A stretch of DNA of 40,610 bases from Campylobacteraceae bacterium (GCA_016744535.1 JADGEE010000015.1:1-40610); one strand, 5' to 3'. Counted from the stretch's first letter, positions 28,128 to 37,295 are shown. The notes: generated by a model not told the origin, from the letters alone. Numbers and translations are program-made.

Positions 28128-29729
28128 ATGAAGAAAAAAGTTTTAATTATTGGTGGCGGTCCAAATAGAATTGGTCAAGGAATTGAATTTGATTACTGTT
28201 GTGTTCACGCCTCTTTTGCCCTAAAGGATATGGGAGTTGAAACTATAATGTATAACTGTAATCCTGAAACTGTTTCAACTGATTATGATACAAGCGATAT
28301 TTTATATTTTGAGCCAATTACACTAGAGCACGTTAGAAGTGTAATTGAGAGAGAGAATCCTGATGGGGTAATTGTTCACTTTGGTGGTCAAACTCCACTA
28401 AAACTTGCTAAGCCTTTAACTGCTATTGGTGCAAAAATAATTGGAACTACTGCAAAAGTTATCGATTTAGCAGAAGATAGAAAAAAATTCTCTAAATTTG
28501 TAATTGAAAATGATTTACTTCAACCTGAAAATGGAACTGCAATCTCAAAAGAGGAAGCGTTAGATATAGCAAAAGAGATAGGCTATCCAGTGCTTGTTAG
28601 ACCTAGTTATGTATTAGGTGGTCGAGCTATGAGAATTGTTTATAATGAAGATGAGCTTAAAATTTATATGGATGAGGCTGTAAGTGTAAGTAATGATAGC
28701 CCTGTTTTAGTTGATAAATTTTTAGATAGAGCTATTGAGCTTGATGTGGATGCTATTTGTGATGGTAAAGAGGTTTATATAGGTGGAGTTATGCAACATA
28801 TCGAAGAGGCTGGAATACACTCTGGCGATAGTGCTTGTTCACTTCCTGCTATCTCTATTTCAGATGAAACTATCAAAAAAATAGAAGAACAGACTAAAAA
28901 AATAGCTTTAGGTTTAGGAGTAAAAGGTCTTTTAAATATTCAATATGCAATTCATCAAAATAGTGATATTTACTTAATTGAGGTAAATCCTCGTGCAAGT
29001 CGTACTGTTCCATTTGTATCAAAAGCTACTGGAATTCCTTTAGCAAAAGTGGCTACTAAAGTTATGTGGGAAGGGAATTTAAGAGATGCCCTTAAATTTT
29101 ATGATGACTATAATATTATATACGAAGATAATGGAGTTTTAAAGCCTAAATTAAAATCTCACGTATCAGTAAAAGAGGCAGTTTTTCCATTTAATAAATT
29201 AACTGGGGCTGATTTAATTTTATCTCCAGAGATGAAATCAACTGGTGAAGTTATGGGAATTAGTGATAATTTCGGAATTAGTTTTGCCAAAAGTCAATTT
29301 GCTTGTGGTAATGTATTACCTACTGAAGGTCAAGTATTTTTATCACTTACAAACTTAGATAAACCTTTTGCCAAAGAGATAGCTAAGAGTTTTATAGATT
29401 TAGGTTTTGAAGTTTGTGCAACGGGAGGAACTTATAAAGTTTTAGAAGAGGCAAACATTGAATCGAAAAAAGTGCTTAAAATTAGTGAAGGGCGACCAAA
29501 TGTTGAAGATATGCTAAGAAATGCAGAGATAACATTGGCCATTAATACAAGTGATAATAAATCAAGTAAAGATGATGCTAAAAAAATTAGAAATACAGTA
29601 TTAAAAAGTAATGTTCCTTACTTTACGACATTAGCTGGTGCATTTGCCACAATTGAAGCGATTAAAGTTTTAAAAAGTGGACAAGATTGTTTAACACCTA
29701 AAGCACTACAAGATTACTTAAAAGATTAA
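28128..29729 (+). CDS. carB: Carbamoyl-phosphate synthase large chain, C-terminal half (split CarB)
   Basis: 533 residues equal to the second half of the usual ~1070-1090-residue CarB. It begins at the domain border with VLIIGGGPNRIGQGIEFDYC. It contains the second preATP-grasp and ATP-grasp domains (SYVLGGRAMRIVYNEDEL, the ISDE/SACSLPAISIS region, LIEVNPRASRTVPFVSKATG), which phosphorylate carbamate, and then the C-terminal MGS-like allosteric domain (about 390-533, LGFEVCATGGTYKVL). AAAAGGATAAAAAAGA precedes the ATG and a promoter box lies upstream, so it looks like a true gene and not a fragment. The N-terminal half (carboxyphosphate synthesis) and CarA are not in this window. Split CarB is known in Aquifex and some archaea. 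Confidence 0.93.
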   Translation: MKKKVLIIGGGPNRIGQGIEFDYCCVHASFALKDMGVETIMYNCNPETVSTDYDTSDILYFEPITLEHVRSVIERENPDGVIVHFGGQTPLKLAKPLTAIGAKIIGTTAKVIDLAEDRKKFSKFVIENDLLQPENGTAISKEEALDIAKEIGYPVLVRPSYVLGGRAMRIVYNEDELKIYMDEAVSVSNDSPVLVDKFLDRAIELDVDAICDGKEVYIGGVMQHIEEAGIHSGDSACSLPAISISDETIKKIEEQTKKIALGLGVKGLLNIQYAIHQNSDIYLIEVNPRASRTVPFVSKATGIPLAKVATKVMWEGNLRDALKFYDDYNIIYEDNGVLKPKLKSHVSVKEAVFPFNKLTGADLILSPEMKSTGEVMGISDNFGISFAKSQFACGNVLPTEGQVFLSLTNLDKPFAKEIAKSFIDLGFEVCATGGTYKVLEEANIESKKVLKISEGRPNVEDMLRNAEITLAINTSDNKSSKDDAKKIRNTVLKSNVPYFTTLAGAFATIEAIKVLKSGQDCLTPKALQDYLKD

Positions 29730-29746
29730 GAGATTTTTCTCTTTTT
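29728..29746 (+). terminator. Probable weak terminator after carB
   Basis: AAGAGA-TTTT-TCTCTT followed by TTT, overlapping the carB stop. The stem is short and AT-rich, so termination may be partial. Confidence 0.45.
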
Positions 29747-29802
29747 AAATAATTACTCTGACGAGTTAGTTAAAACAATAAAATTAAAACAAGAGACTAG
29801 GG

Positions 29803-30510
29803 ATGAATTTAAAAATAGAGATAAAACGAGATGGAATATTTAAAAAATTTGAATTAAATTCAAATGCTACAACTTTACTTAATGTACTTGAGTTTATAAA
29901 AGAGAATATAGATTCAACACTTTCATTTAAGAGTTCTTGTAAAAGTGGAGTATGTGGAAGTTGTGCTGTTAGAGTTAATGAAAAAGAGGTTTTAGCTTGT
30001 GAGTATAAAGTACAAGATGGTGACAAAATCGAACCTCTTCAAAATTTAAATGTTATGAGAGATTTGATTGTAGATTATGAAAATGGACTGAAGACTCTTA
30101 AAAATAGAGTATATTTAGAGAGTTATAAAAATATTAAAGTTAATATTGAAGATGAACGATTATATAGAAAGCAAAGTAGTTGTATATTGTGTTTTAGCTG
30201 TTACAGCTCTTGTCCTGTTTATGAATTTAATCCAAAATTTTTAGCTCCTTTTACGCTTAGTAGAGTATATAGATATGTAGTTGATACACGAGAAGATAGT
30301 AAAAAATCTAAAATTGATATAGTTCAACAAAATGGAATTTGGGATTGTACACTTTGTGGAAATTGCTCTTTAGTATGTCCTAAAGGAATTGATATAAAAG
30401 GGGATATTTTTATGCTTAGAAATCAAAGTGGCTCTTATGGATACTCCGACCCAAATTTTGTACAATTTGATAGTTTTGGTTCAGGTGGAATAAACTTTTC
30501 AAGTTTTTGA
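29803..30510 (+). CDS. Fumarate reductase/succinate dehydrogenase-like iron-sulfur protein
   Basis: 235 residues. The N-terminal ferredoxin fold binds [2Fe-2S] through C46, C51, C54, C66 (CKSGVCGSC...C). The C-terminal part has C127/C130/C133/C137 (CILCFSCYSSCP) and C182/C185/C188/C192 (CTLCGNCSLVCP). In ordinary FrdB/SdhB the second Cys of the last motif is replaced by another residue and the site holds [3Fe-4S]; here it is Cys, so two [4Fe-4S] clusters are predicted. This occurs in unusual (type E-like) enzymes. No flavoprotein or membrane subunit is adjacent. ATG with ACTAGGGATG context. Confidence 0.88.
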   Translation: MNLKIEIKRDGIFKKFELNSNATTLLNVLEFIKENIDSTLSFKSSCKSGVCGSCAVRVNEKEVLACEYKVQDGDKIEPLQNLNVMRDLIVDYENGLKTLKNRVYLESYKNIKVNIEDERLYRKQSSCILCFSCYSSCPVYEFNPKFLAPFTLSRVYRYVVDTREDSKKSKIDIVQQNGIWDCTLCGNCSLVCPKGIDIKGDIFMLRNQSGSYGYSDPNFVQFDSFGSGGINFSSF

Positions 30511-30531
30511 TTGAATACTTTTAAAAAAAAA

Positions 30532-30540
30532 TGATATAAT
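30532..30540 (+). promoter_or_regulatory. Extended -10 promoter before the hairpin RNA
   Basis: TGATATAAT, a perfect extended -10. The expected start point, about seven bases downstream, coincides with the first bases of the 12-bp stem at 30546. Confidence 0.5.
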
Positions 30541-30545
30541 AAAAA

Positions 30546-30610
30546 AGTGAAGGAAGGAAGTTTATAAACTTTTGACGAACTCTATACCCTAATCCCTACC
30601 TTCCTTCACT
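30546..30610 (+). ncRNA. Candidate structured small RNA
   Basis: A perfect 12-bp stem, AGTGAAGGAAGG with CCTTCCTTCACT, closes a 41-base region that contains a second perfect palindrome (AAGTTTATAAACTT) and the single-stranded run GACGAACTCTATACCC. A good promoter lies just upstream on the plus strand. On the minus strand the stem is followed by TTTTTT, and a TATAAT lies at 30680-30685 (minus), so a minus-strand RNA ending here is the alternative. It does not match SRP RNA, tmRNA or 6S RNA as I know them. It sits in a 196-base gap before a large exported-protein gene. Confidence 0.4.
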
Positions 30611-30706
30611 AAAGCAATAATTGTTCCAAAATCCACACTGTCTTTTAATTAATTAAAATTTTAAATTGACGATTTACATATTATAGTATAAATATAGGAA
30701 TGAATT

Positions 30707-33700
30707 ATGCAAAAATTTATAAGTATAATAGGTGCAAACCTTTTAATAGGTTCACTTTATGCAGCACCTGTAATTGACATTCATAAAGTAACTTCAAACG
30801 ATAGTGCAACAAATGAAATTTCAGATAAAGAGACAAGTTCATACTCTAATATACAACTGAGCGTATCTGGGGTAACAATAAAATCAAATATTTCAGATAG
30901 CAGTAATTATGGATTAGTTGCTTGGGATACATTTTTAAAGAATAGTAATCTTTTTTTTAATGATGATAGTTATACTGAATTAAATAATACTGTAGTTAGT
31001 GTTTCTAGTTCAGATGTAGATTGGCAAGGTTATATAACTTCATCTTCATTTGATTTTAATATCACATTAGATGGAAATAGTTCACTATTTGATGATAAAA
31101 TAAGTTATGGAATATTTATAAAAGATGCTGCAACTGGTGGACAAGCCCAAACATCACTCTATTTAATAGATAATACAAAACCTCAAATTGTAAATGCAAA
31201 TATTGCAGATGATATTTTATATATAACTTTTGATGAAGATTTAAGTGATGGTAGTGGAACATCTACTACAAATGGAACTATCTTAAGTGACTTAAATGAA
31301 GATGATTTTAATATTTCAACAACAGGAGTAGTTCTTAGTAGTGCTAGTTTTGCTTCAAATAATAAAAAGAGATTGCAATTTAGTATATCGGGTACAGATA
31401 TCACAGGAGGTGACATAAATATTTCAGGTGCTATTGTATCTACTATTAAAGATATTACAGGAAATCCGTTAGATAGTGATGCTATGGTTATAATAAAACC
31501 AGCACCAATGGTACTTGATGCTAAAACTGTAAATACAACTGATTTTACACTTGAATACTCAAAAACTATGACAGTAGGAGATACTAATACTTCTTGTGCT
31601 GACAAAACTAGTAATTATACTATACTTGATAGTTCAAATAATTCTCTTAGTGGTATTGTTTCAATTGCTTCTATCGCAACTTCTGATAATACAACTTTTA
31701 CACTTACTTTAACCGGGGCAACTATTTTAAATTCTGGTGAACTCAATATTACTGCTTCAGGAATATTATATAGCGGTTGGCAAGTAAATGTAAATGCAAA
31801 TGTAGCTGATAGTAGTAGTTCATATACAATTAATGATTCTGGTGAAGTAACTTTTGAGGTAGAGGATTATATTTCAGCAATTCCATCAAATCCAATCTGG
31901 TATGATGAAGACTTTGATGGTAAACTTGATAAATTAGAGATTACTTTTGATGAGCCTATGAATACAAATATTAGTTCAATGGCTAGTGGAGTTTTAAGTG
32001 TTAGACACGATGGATCAGCTATTTCAGAAAATAATTTTAACTTAGATTCACTAACTTGGTCTTATGATGAATTAACAGTTTATATTCCTCTAAAGAGTGG
32101 ATATGAGTTAGATGATACAAGCGTAGCTGCTGATGATACTATTACTTTAACTGGAACCGGTTCAAATTTAACTGATGCTAATGGGAATATTGAGATAGAC
32201 TCACTCGCGTCTACTCTTCCAATTGACAAGGCCTCTCCTATTGTAACTTCTCTTGAATTTTATGATAACTATGGAATGGAAAGTTTTAGCACTACTGATA
32301 GTTTAGCTGAATTTAATACATCAGGAACAAAAGATAGTATATCTAGTGATATTCTAAAAATATATTTTTCTGAAACTCTAACGACTTTAGATGATACACT
32401 AATATCAATTAGTACTGATTATGGATACAACTATACTACTTTAGTAGATGGTACAGTAGGGCTTTCGAGTGATAATAGTTATGCCATAATTGATTTAAGT
32501 AGTGATACTATAACTTTAAACGCCCTAAGAGTTAAAACTTCAAGTGCTTTTGCAACTGATAGCAATGGAAATTCAATCACTTCAGATATAGTTTATCCAA
32601 CATCTTTACCAATTAGTGATGAGAGTAGTTTTTATATAGATTCAAATGATACGCTAAGTGTCGCTTCAACTAAAGTTATAATTCCTTTTTCAGAAAATAT
32701 TAGTACGACAGCTATTGAGTTAAATAGTGAAGATTTTGCGGGTCAATTTAGCACTACTTGTTTAAATATTAGTTGTAATGGAATTGATACAAAAATCATA
32801 GATGATACAACAATTGCAGTTGAATTTAATTCTACAGTAGATGATGATGTTACTTTTACTTATATACCAAGTTCTTATCTATTACAAAATAGTGATAAAT
32901 CAAAAGATTTAAAAAAGAGTAATACTCTTTTGACTAAAACTACTGAAGCTGATAGTTTAGATACAAATGGAAGTATTAGCTTTGTAACTTTAAAAGGAAT
33001 ATTATATCAATCTGATGATTCAGAGGCTGTAATGGGTACAATTTTAACAGCATTTTTAGCAACTAACGCTTATCAGATAAAAGTTAGTGCAAGTGATACT
33101 ATAAACGGTGAGAGCATAGGTGCTGGAAATTATATCATTACACCTCACGATAGTACATTATATAATATCACTGTTGGAAGTGTAGATGATATAAATGTTA
33201 GTATAAATTATGATGATTCAAATGTAACTTTAACTAAAGGGGCGTCTTCAATTTCATTTACGACAGCTGAATCTACTCTAATTGATGAGGTGAGAGTAAT
33301 TGAACCTTTTATTGTTGGTTCAACTGTAATTTCAGAAACAGATGGCAGTTATGAGTTAAAAGTTAGAAATCCTCACGGAATAAGTTCTGATGTTATTATT
33401 TTAGCCAAATATGGGGAAGATGGAGATTACTCTCCTGTTACATCTACTATAAATGAAAATAGTATTACAGTATCGGGAAATACAGTTGATAGATATTTAG
33501 CATATTCAACTGTTTATGGTATTTTAAATGAATCTATAGTCGTTAATTTAAGTATGAAAAATATAAATAAAATAGAATTAACACAAGATAGTAATAAAAA
33601 TTTTAATACATTTTATCTACCTGTCAAAAAATCATATTATGAATATGGAAATTCAGACGAATTGACACCTAGTGCAAATAGATTAAATGCAAATAGTGAT

Positions 33701-34258
33701 TTAAGTAGTTTGGAACTTAGTAGTGGTTATGATTTAAATGACCTTTTACTATCTATTAAAACTGAAAATTCAAAAATAGTTCCATATTTAGTAGAATCTA
33801 ATTTTAATTTAACTACAAGAGCCTTAAAAGATGGACTTACAAATTGTATTAAATATGATGGAATAGTGAATAGTTCATCTACAGGAATTAGTGGATTTAA
33901 AGCTATTACAGCAGGATATGGAATTGGATGTTATATTCCAGAAGCACTAGATTTATACTTTTTTGGAGAGGCTATTACTTCAAGTGATACAATAGAATCT
34001 GTTAGCTCTATTTCAACTTGGGCAATGGTTGGAAATTGGAGATATGAAGGGAGTTTAAGTGGAGATTCTCAAAATGTATCTCCTAGCTTAGATGACAATA
34101 TAACTCAAATAGTTCAATATAATAGTAATACAGAAAGTTCACTTTATAATTTACAAGTTGCTGATGACTTTAGAGAAACAATAATTTTCTCTACAACACA
34201 AGATGGAGACGATGCACTCTTTATTCAATTTAATGACGATACAACTGTAACTTGGTAG
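30707..34258 (+). CDS. Large exported protein with Ig-like repeats
   Basis: 1183 residues. A Sec signal peptide (ISIIGANLLIGSLYAA) is followed by a long Ser/Thr/Asp/Asn-rich chain of beta domains resembling SbsA/Big_5 and SwmB-type Ig-like repeats: IDNTKPQIVNANIADDILY with ITFDEDL (about 155-180), LEITFDEPMNTN (about 410-425), LKIYFSETLTTLDD (about 550) and VIIPFSENISTTAIEL (about 660). A Ca-binding-like DEDFDGKLD precedes the second. The C-terminal ~250 residues are less repetitive (GFKAITAGYGIGCYIPEAL, STWAMVGNWRYEG). No membrane anchor, LPXTG or autotransporter barrel is seen. AGGA lies before the ATG. The next exported gene follows after ten bases. Confidence 0.85.
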   Translation: MQKFISIIGANLLIGSLYAAPVIDIHKVTSNDSATNEISDKETSSYSNIQLSVSGVTIKSNISDSSNYGLVAWDTFLKNSNLFFNDDSYTELNNTVVSVSSSDVDWQGYITSSSFDFNITLDGNSSLFDDKISYGIFIKDAATGGQAQTSLYLIDNTKPQIVNANIADDILYITFDEDLSDGSGTSTTNGTILSDLNEDDFNISTTGVVLSSASFASNNKKRLQFSISGTDITGGDINISGAIVSTIKDITGNPLDSDAMVIIKPAPMVLDAKTVNTTDFTLEYSKTMTVGDTNTSCADKTSNYTILDSSNNSLSGIVSIASIATSDNTTFTLTLTGATILNSGELNITASGILYSGWQVNVNANVADSSSSYTINDSGEVTFEVEDYISAIPSNPIWYDEDFDGKLDKLEITFDEPMNTNISSMASGVLSVRHDGSAISENNFNLDSLTWSYDELTVYIPLKSGYELDDTSVAADDTITLTGTGSNLTDANGNIEIDSLASTLPIDKASPIVTSLEFYDNYGMESFSTTDSLAEFNTSGTKDSISSDILKIYFSETLTTLDDTLISISTDYGYNYTTLVDGTVGLSSDNSYAIIDLSSDTITLNALRVKTSSAFATDSNGNSITSDIVYPTSLPISDESSFYIDSNDTLSVASTKVIIPFSENISTTAIELNSEDFAGQFSTTCLNISCNGIDTKIIDDTTIAVEFNSTVDDDVTFTYIPSSYLLQNSDKSKDLKKSNTLLTKTTEADSLDTNGSISFVTLKGILYQSDDSEAVMGTILTAFLATNAYQIKVSASDTINGESIGAGNYIITPHDSTLYNITVGSVDDINVSINYDDSNVTLTKGASSISFTTAESTLIDEVRVIEPFIVGSTVISETDGSYELKVRNPHGISSDVIILAKYGEDGDYSPVTSTINENSITVSGNTVDRYLAYSTVYGILNESIVVNLSMKNINKIELTQDSNKNFNTFYLPVKKSYYEYGNSDELTPSANRLNANSDLSSLELSSGYDLNDLLLSIKTENSKIVPYLVESNFNLTTRALKDGLTNCIKYDGIVNSSSTGISGFKAITAGYGIGCYIPEALDLYFFGEAITSSDTIESVSSISTWAMVGNWRYEGSLSGDSQNVSPSLDDNITQIVQYNSNTESSLYNLQVADDFRETIIFSTTQDGDDALFIQFNDDTTVTW

Positions 34259-34268
34259 GGGATTTATT

Positions 34269-36470
34269 ATGAATTTTATAAAAAAATTATTACTTTTTTT
34301 TCTTTTTTTATCTTCTCTATTTGGGGCTAATGCAGAGTATTTTATAAAAGATAATATAAAACAATTTCGCTCTAGTAGTGAATTTTTTGATAATCACTCA
34401 CAATATATCAGCTTTATGAAACTATATGTAAGTAGCAGTTTTAGTGTAGAAGTTGGAGATGAGTTTGGTATATTTGTAGAAGATAGTAGTAGTGATGAGT
34501 ATGGAATTTTAATTGGTTCATACAAGATAGAATCAAATGATATGAAAGAGAGTAAAGCAGATGAAATTGATATAGTCTGTTTTATGAGTAGTGATGACAA
34601 TTTAACTTTAAAAGATGGTGCATTTAGTGATGATACTCTCTATTATAAATTTTATGATAAGAGTACTGGGAGTGTTTATAAAGCACTTTCAGGTAGTGAT
34701 ATAACTTTTACTAAGGGTGGATTAGTATCTCCTAGTTTTAAAGAGACATCTCTTGTTTTAAGTGATGAGATAGAGAGTGAGACTATTTCGCCTTTATCAC
34801 TCTCAACTTACTCTAAAGATTTTATATTAGGGAGTAGTAGTAGTTATGATGTTTTAATTAGTGGAGGATTAGCACCTTATAGTGCTAGTTATGATATTAA
34901 TATAGTAGATGTAACAATCAATGGTAGTATTTTAAATATTACTCCACTTTCAACTGGTAGTACTGAAATTATTGTAAGTGATAGTGCTTCTAGTCAAAAA
35001 AATATTGATATAAGTGTTAGTGTTGAATCTTTTAGTATCTCAACCAATGCAATAGAATTTGATTTGAACTCTATTGTTACAACAGATGTAATAATTAATG
35101 GAGGAGTTGAGCCTTATAGTATCTCAAATATATCAAATAGTATTGTTAGTACAAATTTAAATAGTGATACGCTAAGCATTACACCAACAGTAGTTGGAAG
35201 TACATTTGTAACAATAAGTGACTCAATGGCTAATTCTCAAATAGTAGCAATTACTATTATAGATAGTTCAAGTTCTTCAAATAATAGCGGAAATAATGCA
35301 CCTATAATTTCATCAATATTATTTAGTGAAGATGAAGTTTTAGAGAGTGATAGTGTAACAATAAATATAGTAGCAAGTGATAGTGACGGAGATACTTTAA
35401 CTACAATTTGTAGTAGTAAAGAGGGAAGTGTTACAAATTTAAATAATATTTCAACTTTTAGAGCTCCATTTGTAAGTAGTGATAAATATGTTGAGATAAC
35501 TTGTTTTACAAGTGATTCTAAAGTTACAACTTCAAAAACAGCGTCAATAAGAGTAATAGATATTCCTACAAACACAGATAATAGTGACGATTCTAATGAT
35601 GATGACAACGAAGATAGTGAAAATAACAATAATGACTCTTCTAATTCAACAAACTATTCTCCAACTATTTCTCAAATATATTCAGGATTCACAGAGATAA
35701 ACGAAAACTCTTCAATTTCTATTTTAATTATTGCAAGTGATTTAAATGAAGATGATTTAATTTACTCTTGTAGTAGTAGTATAGGAGAAATTGAGCCATT
35801 AAATGAAAATAGTATAACTTTTCTATCTCCTAATGTAATTGCAGATGTAAATGTAACTATTATTTGTTCTGTTAGTGATGGAAATACTTTAGTATATCAA
35901 ACTAAAGAGTTAAAGATAAAAAATATTAAAAACTCTTTATCCTCAACAGATGATATAAATTCAGATAGTGAAAATAGCCAAAATGATGAAAATGGAGTTG
36001 AAGATAATAACTTTTATGAAATAGGTTTTATAACTTATAATATAAAAAATGGTTGGAATTTAATTGGGAATAGCTCAAACAAAGAGATAGGTAAAGAGTT
36101 TTTTAAAGATATTTTCTCAAAAGATGTTGAAATATATACATTCTTTAACAATAGTTGGTTTAATTTTTCAAATCAAGATACAATTAATATTTTGCCAAGA
36201 CAAGGTTTTTGGTTAAAGTCTCTATCTTCAAAAGATTATAATATAACTCTTGATGCTAGAGGTGATGGAAGTGCAGAGTTTGTTACTCCTACCTCTGGTT
36301 GGTCTTTAATGGCTGTTATAAATAATAATCTTTTAATTGAAATTAAAAATTCATTTAATGCTTCTAAAATTTGGAGATATGATAATAATTCTAAAACTTG
36401 GTTTAATGCAATAGAAAATCCAACCCATAATTTAAAAATAGGAGATGGGTATTGGGTATTTATACCCTAA
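34269..36470 (+). CDS. Exported protein with Ig-like domains and two W/G-rich modules
   Basis: 733 residues. Sec signal (KKLLLFFLFLSSLFGANAE). About 20-150 is a beta domain (KLYVSSSFSVEVGDEFGIF). About 180-335 holds two Ig-like repeats with matching LSITP and LNITP strands. About 345-440 and 475-555 are PKD/cadherin-like domains (APIISSILFSEDEVLESDSV) separated by an Asp/Asn/Ser-rich linker (about 437-470). The C-terminus carries two W/G-rich modules: about 594-652 (GWNLIGNSS ... FFNNSWFNF ... RQGFWLKS) and 676-733 (GWSLMAV ... KIWRYDNNSKTWF ... GDGYWVFIP). It is probably co-transcribed with the preceding gene and ends at a terminator that overlaps its own stop. Confidence 0.85.
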   Translation: MNFIKKLLLFFLFLSSLFGANAEYFIKDNIKQFRSSSEFFDNHSQYISFMKLYVSSSFSVEVGDEFGIFVEDSSSDEYGILIGSYKIESNDMKESKADEIDIVCFMSSDDNLTLKDGAFSDDTLYYKFYDKSTGSVYKALSGSDITFTKGGLVSPSFKETSLVLSDEIESETISPLSLSTYSKDFILGSSSSYDVLISGGLAPYSASYDINIVDVTINGSILNITPLSTGSTEIIVSDSASSQKNIDISVSVESFSISTNAIEFDLNSIVTTDVIINGGVEPYSISNISNSIVSTNLNSDTLSITPTVVGSTFVTISDSMANSQIVAITIIDSSSSSNNSGNNAPIISSILFSEDEVLESDSVTINIVASDSDGDTLTTICSSKEGSVTNLNNISTFRAPFVSSDKYVEITCFTSDSKVTTSKTASIRVIDIPTNTDNSDDSNDDDNEDSENNNNDSSNSTNYSPTISQIYSGFTEINENSSISILIIASDLNEDDLIYSCSSSIGEIEPLNENSITFLSPNVIADVNVTIICSVSDGNTLVYQTKELKIKNIKNSLSSTDDINSDSENSQNDENGVEDNNFYEIGFITYNIKNGWNLIGNSSNKEIGKEFFKDIFSKDVEIYTFFNNSWFNFSNQDTINILPRQGFWLKSLSSKDYNITLDARGDGSAEFVTPTSGWSLMAVINNNLLIEIKNSFNASKIWRYDNNSKTWFNAIENPTHNLKIGDGYWVFIP

Positions 36471-36480
36471 ATTTTTTTTT
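36454..36480 (+). terminator. Terminator inside the 3' end of the exported-protein gene
   Basis: GGGTA-TTTA-TACCC followed by TAAA and a run of T. The stem encodes the last residues (WVFIP) and the stop codon lies between stem and T-run. It also covers the end of the convergent membrane-protein gene. Confidence 0.8.
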
Positions 36481-37273
36481 TCAGTTTTTTATAATCAATT
36501 TTATAACATACTCTAAGTCCATATAAAAATATTATCCAAGAGAAATATATCCATAAAAAGAAAAATAAAATTGTTGAAAATGAGCCATATAGACTTGAAT
36601 AAGTTTTGTTATAAAATACATAATATATAAATAGAGATTTTGCCAAATACCAAGTAAGTGAAGCTAAAAATGAAGATATTAAAGCAGTTTTTGTACGAAC
36701 TTTCAAATTTGCTGAAATTTTATAAGTTACAAAAAATAGAAGCCAAATAATTAAAAATGGAACGGCTGTTAAAAAATTTATATTATTTGTAAGTGTTGAA
36801 GTGTTTAGTAAATCTTGAATATAGTGAGAGAGATAAAAAGAGATTATAATACCTATTGGAGTTAGAGTTATCAATGTCCAGTAGATTGTAATTGCATCTA
36901 AAAATTTTCTAGGTTTTGTATGAAAAATTTGGCTAATAATAAATTCGTAATTTTTAAAAAATAAAAAAGATGTAAATAGAATATATATAAATCCAACAAC
37001 TCCCATTTTAAAAGAGTTTTTAAGAAATGAATCGATGTAATTTGCGACTACATCTGTATCTGTTGGAAATAAGTTTGAAAATATAAAATCTTTAATATTT
37101 TCATAATACTCTGCAAATGTTGGTAAATTTGTAAAAATTGAAAGTACAATAAGTAGAAGTGGAATTATTGCAAATACAGTATAAAAACTTAAACTCGCAG
37201 CGTAATATTCTACTTGTTCATCTAAAATATCCCATATAAATTCTTTGGTTTTTATAAAATACTCTTTCATCAC
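36467..37273 (-). CDS. YihY/BrkB family membrane protein
   Basis: Inner-membrane protein of 268 residues with about six helices. YihY-family features are AASLSFYTVFAIIPLLLIVLS near the N-terminus, GVVGFIYILFTSFLFFKNYE in the middle, and YGSFSTILFFFLWIYFSWII close to the C-terminus. It was once misannotated in other species as ribonuclease BN; its transport or other role is unsettled. The stop overlaps the end of the convergent exported gene by four bases. It has its own weak promoter. Confidence 0.92.
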   Translation of the reverse strand: MMKEYFIKTKEFIWDILDEQVEYYAASLSFYTVFAIIPLLLIVLSIFTNLPTFAEYYENIKDFIFSNLFPTDTDVVANYIDSFLKNSFKMGVVGFIYILFTSFLFFKNYEFIISQIFHTKPRKFLDAITIYWTLITLTPIGIIISFYLSHYIQDLLNTSTLTNNINFLTAVPFLIIWLLFFVTYKISANLKVRTKTALISSFLASLTWYLAKSLFIYYVFYNKTYSSLYGSFSTILFFFLWIYFSWIIFLYGLRVCYKIDYKKLKKKI

Positions 37274-37295
37274 TACACTACTTTATTTTTTAATA

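Noticed and set aside
30546-30610. The 12-bp stem as a plus-strand intrinsic terminator of the iron-sulfur gene
   Set aside because: No T-run follows on the plus strand and the 41-base loop is long; a promoter immediately upstream argues for a separate RNA or a minus-strand terminator.
31183-31605. Minus-strand frame of 140 codons inside the 1183-residue gene
   Set aside because: Antisense shadow caused by the Ser/Thr-rich repetitive coding sequence.
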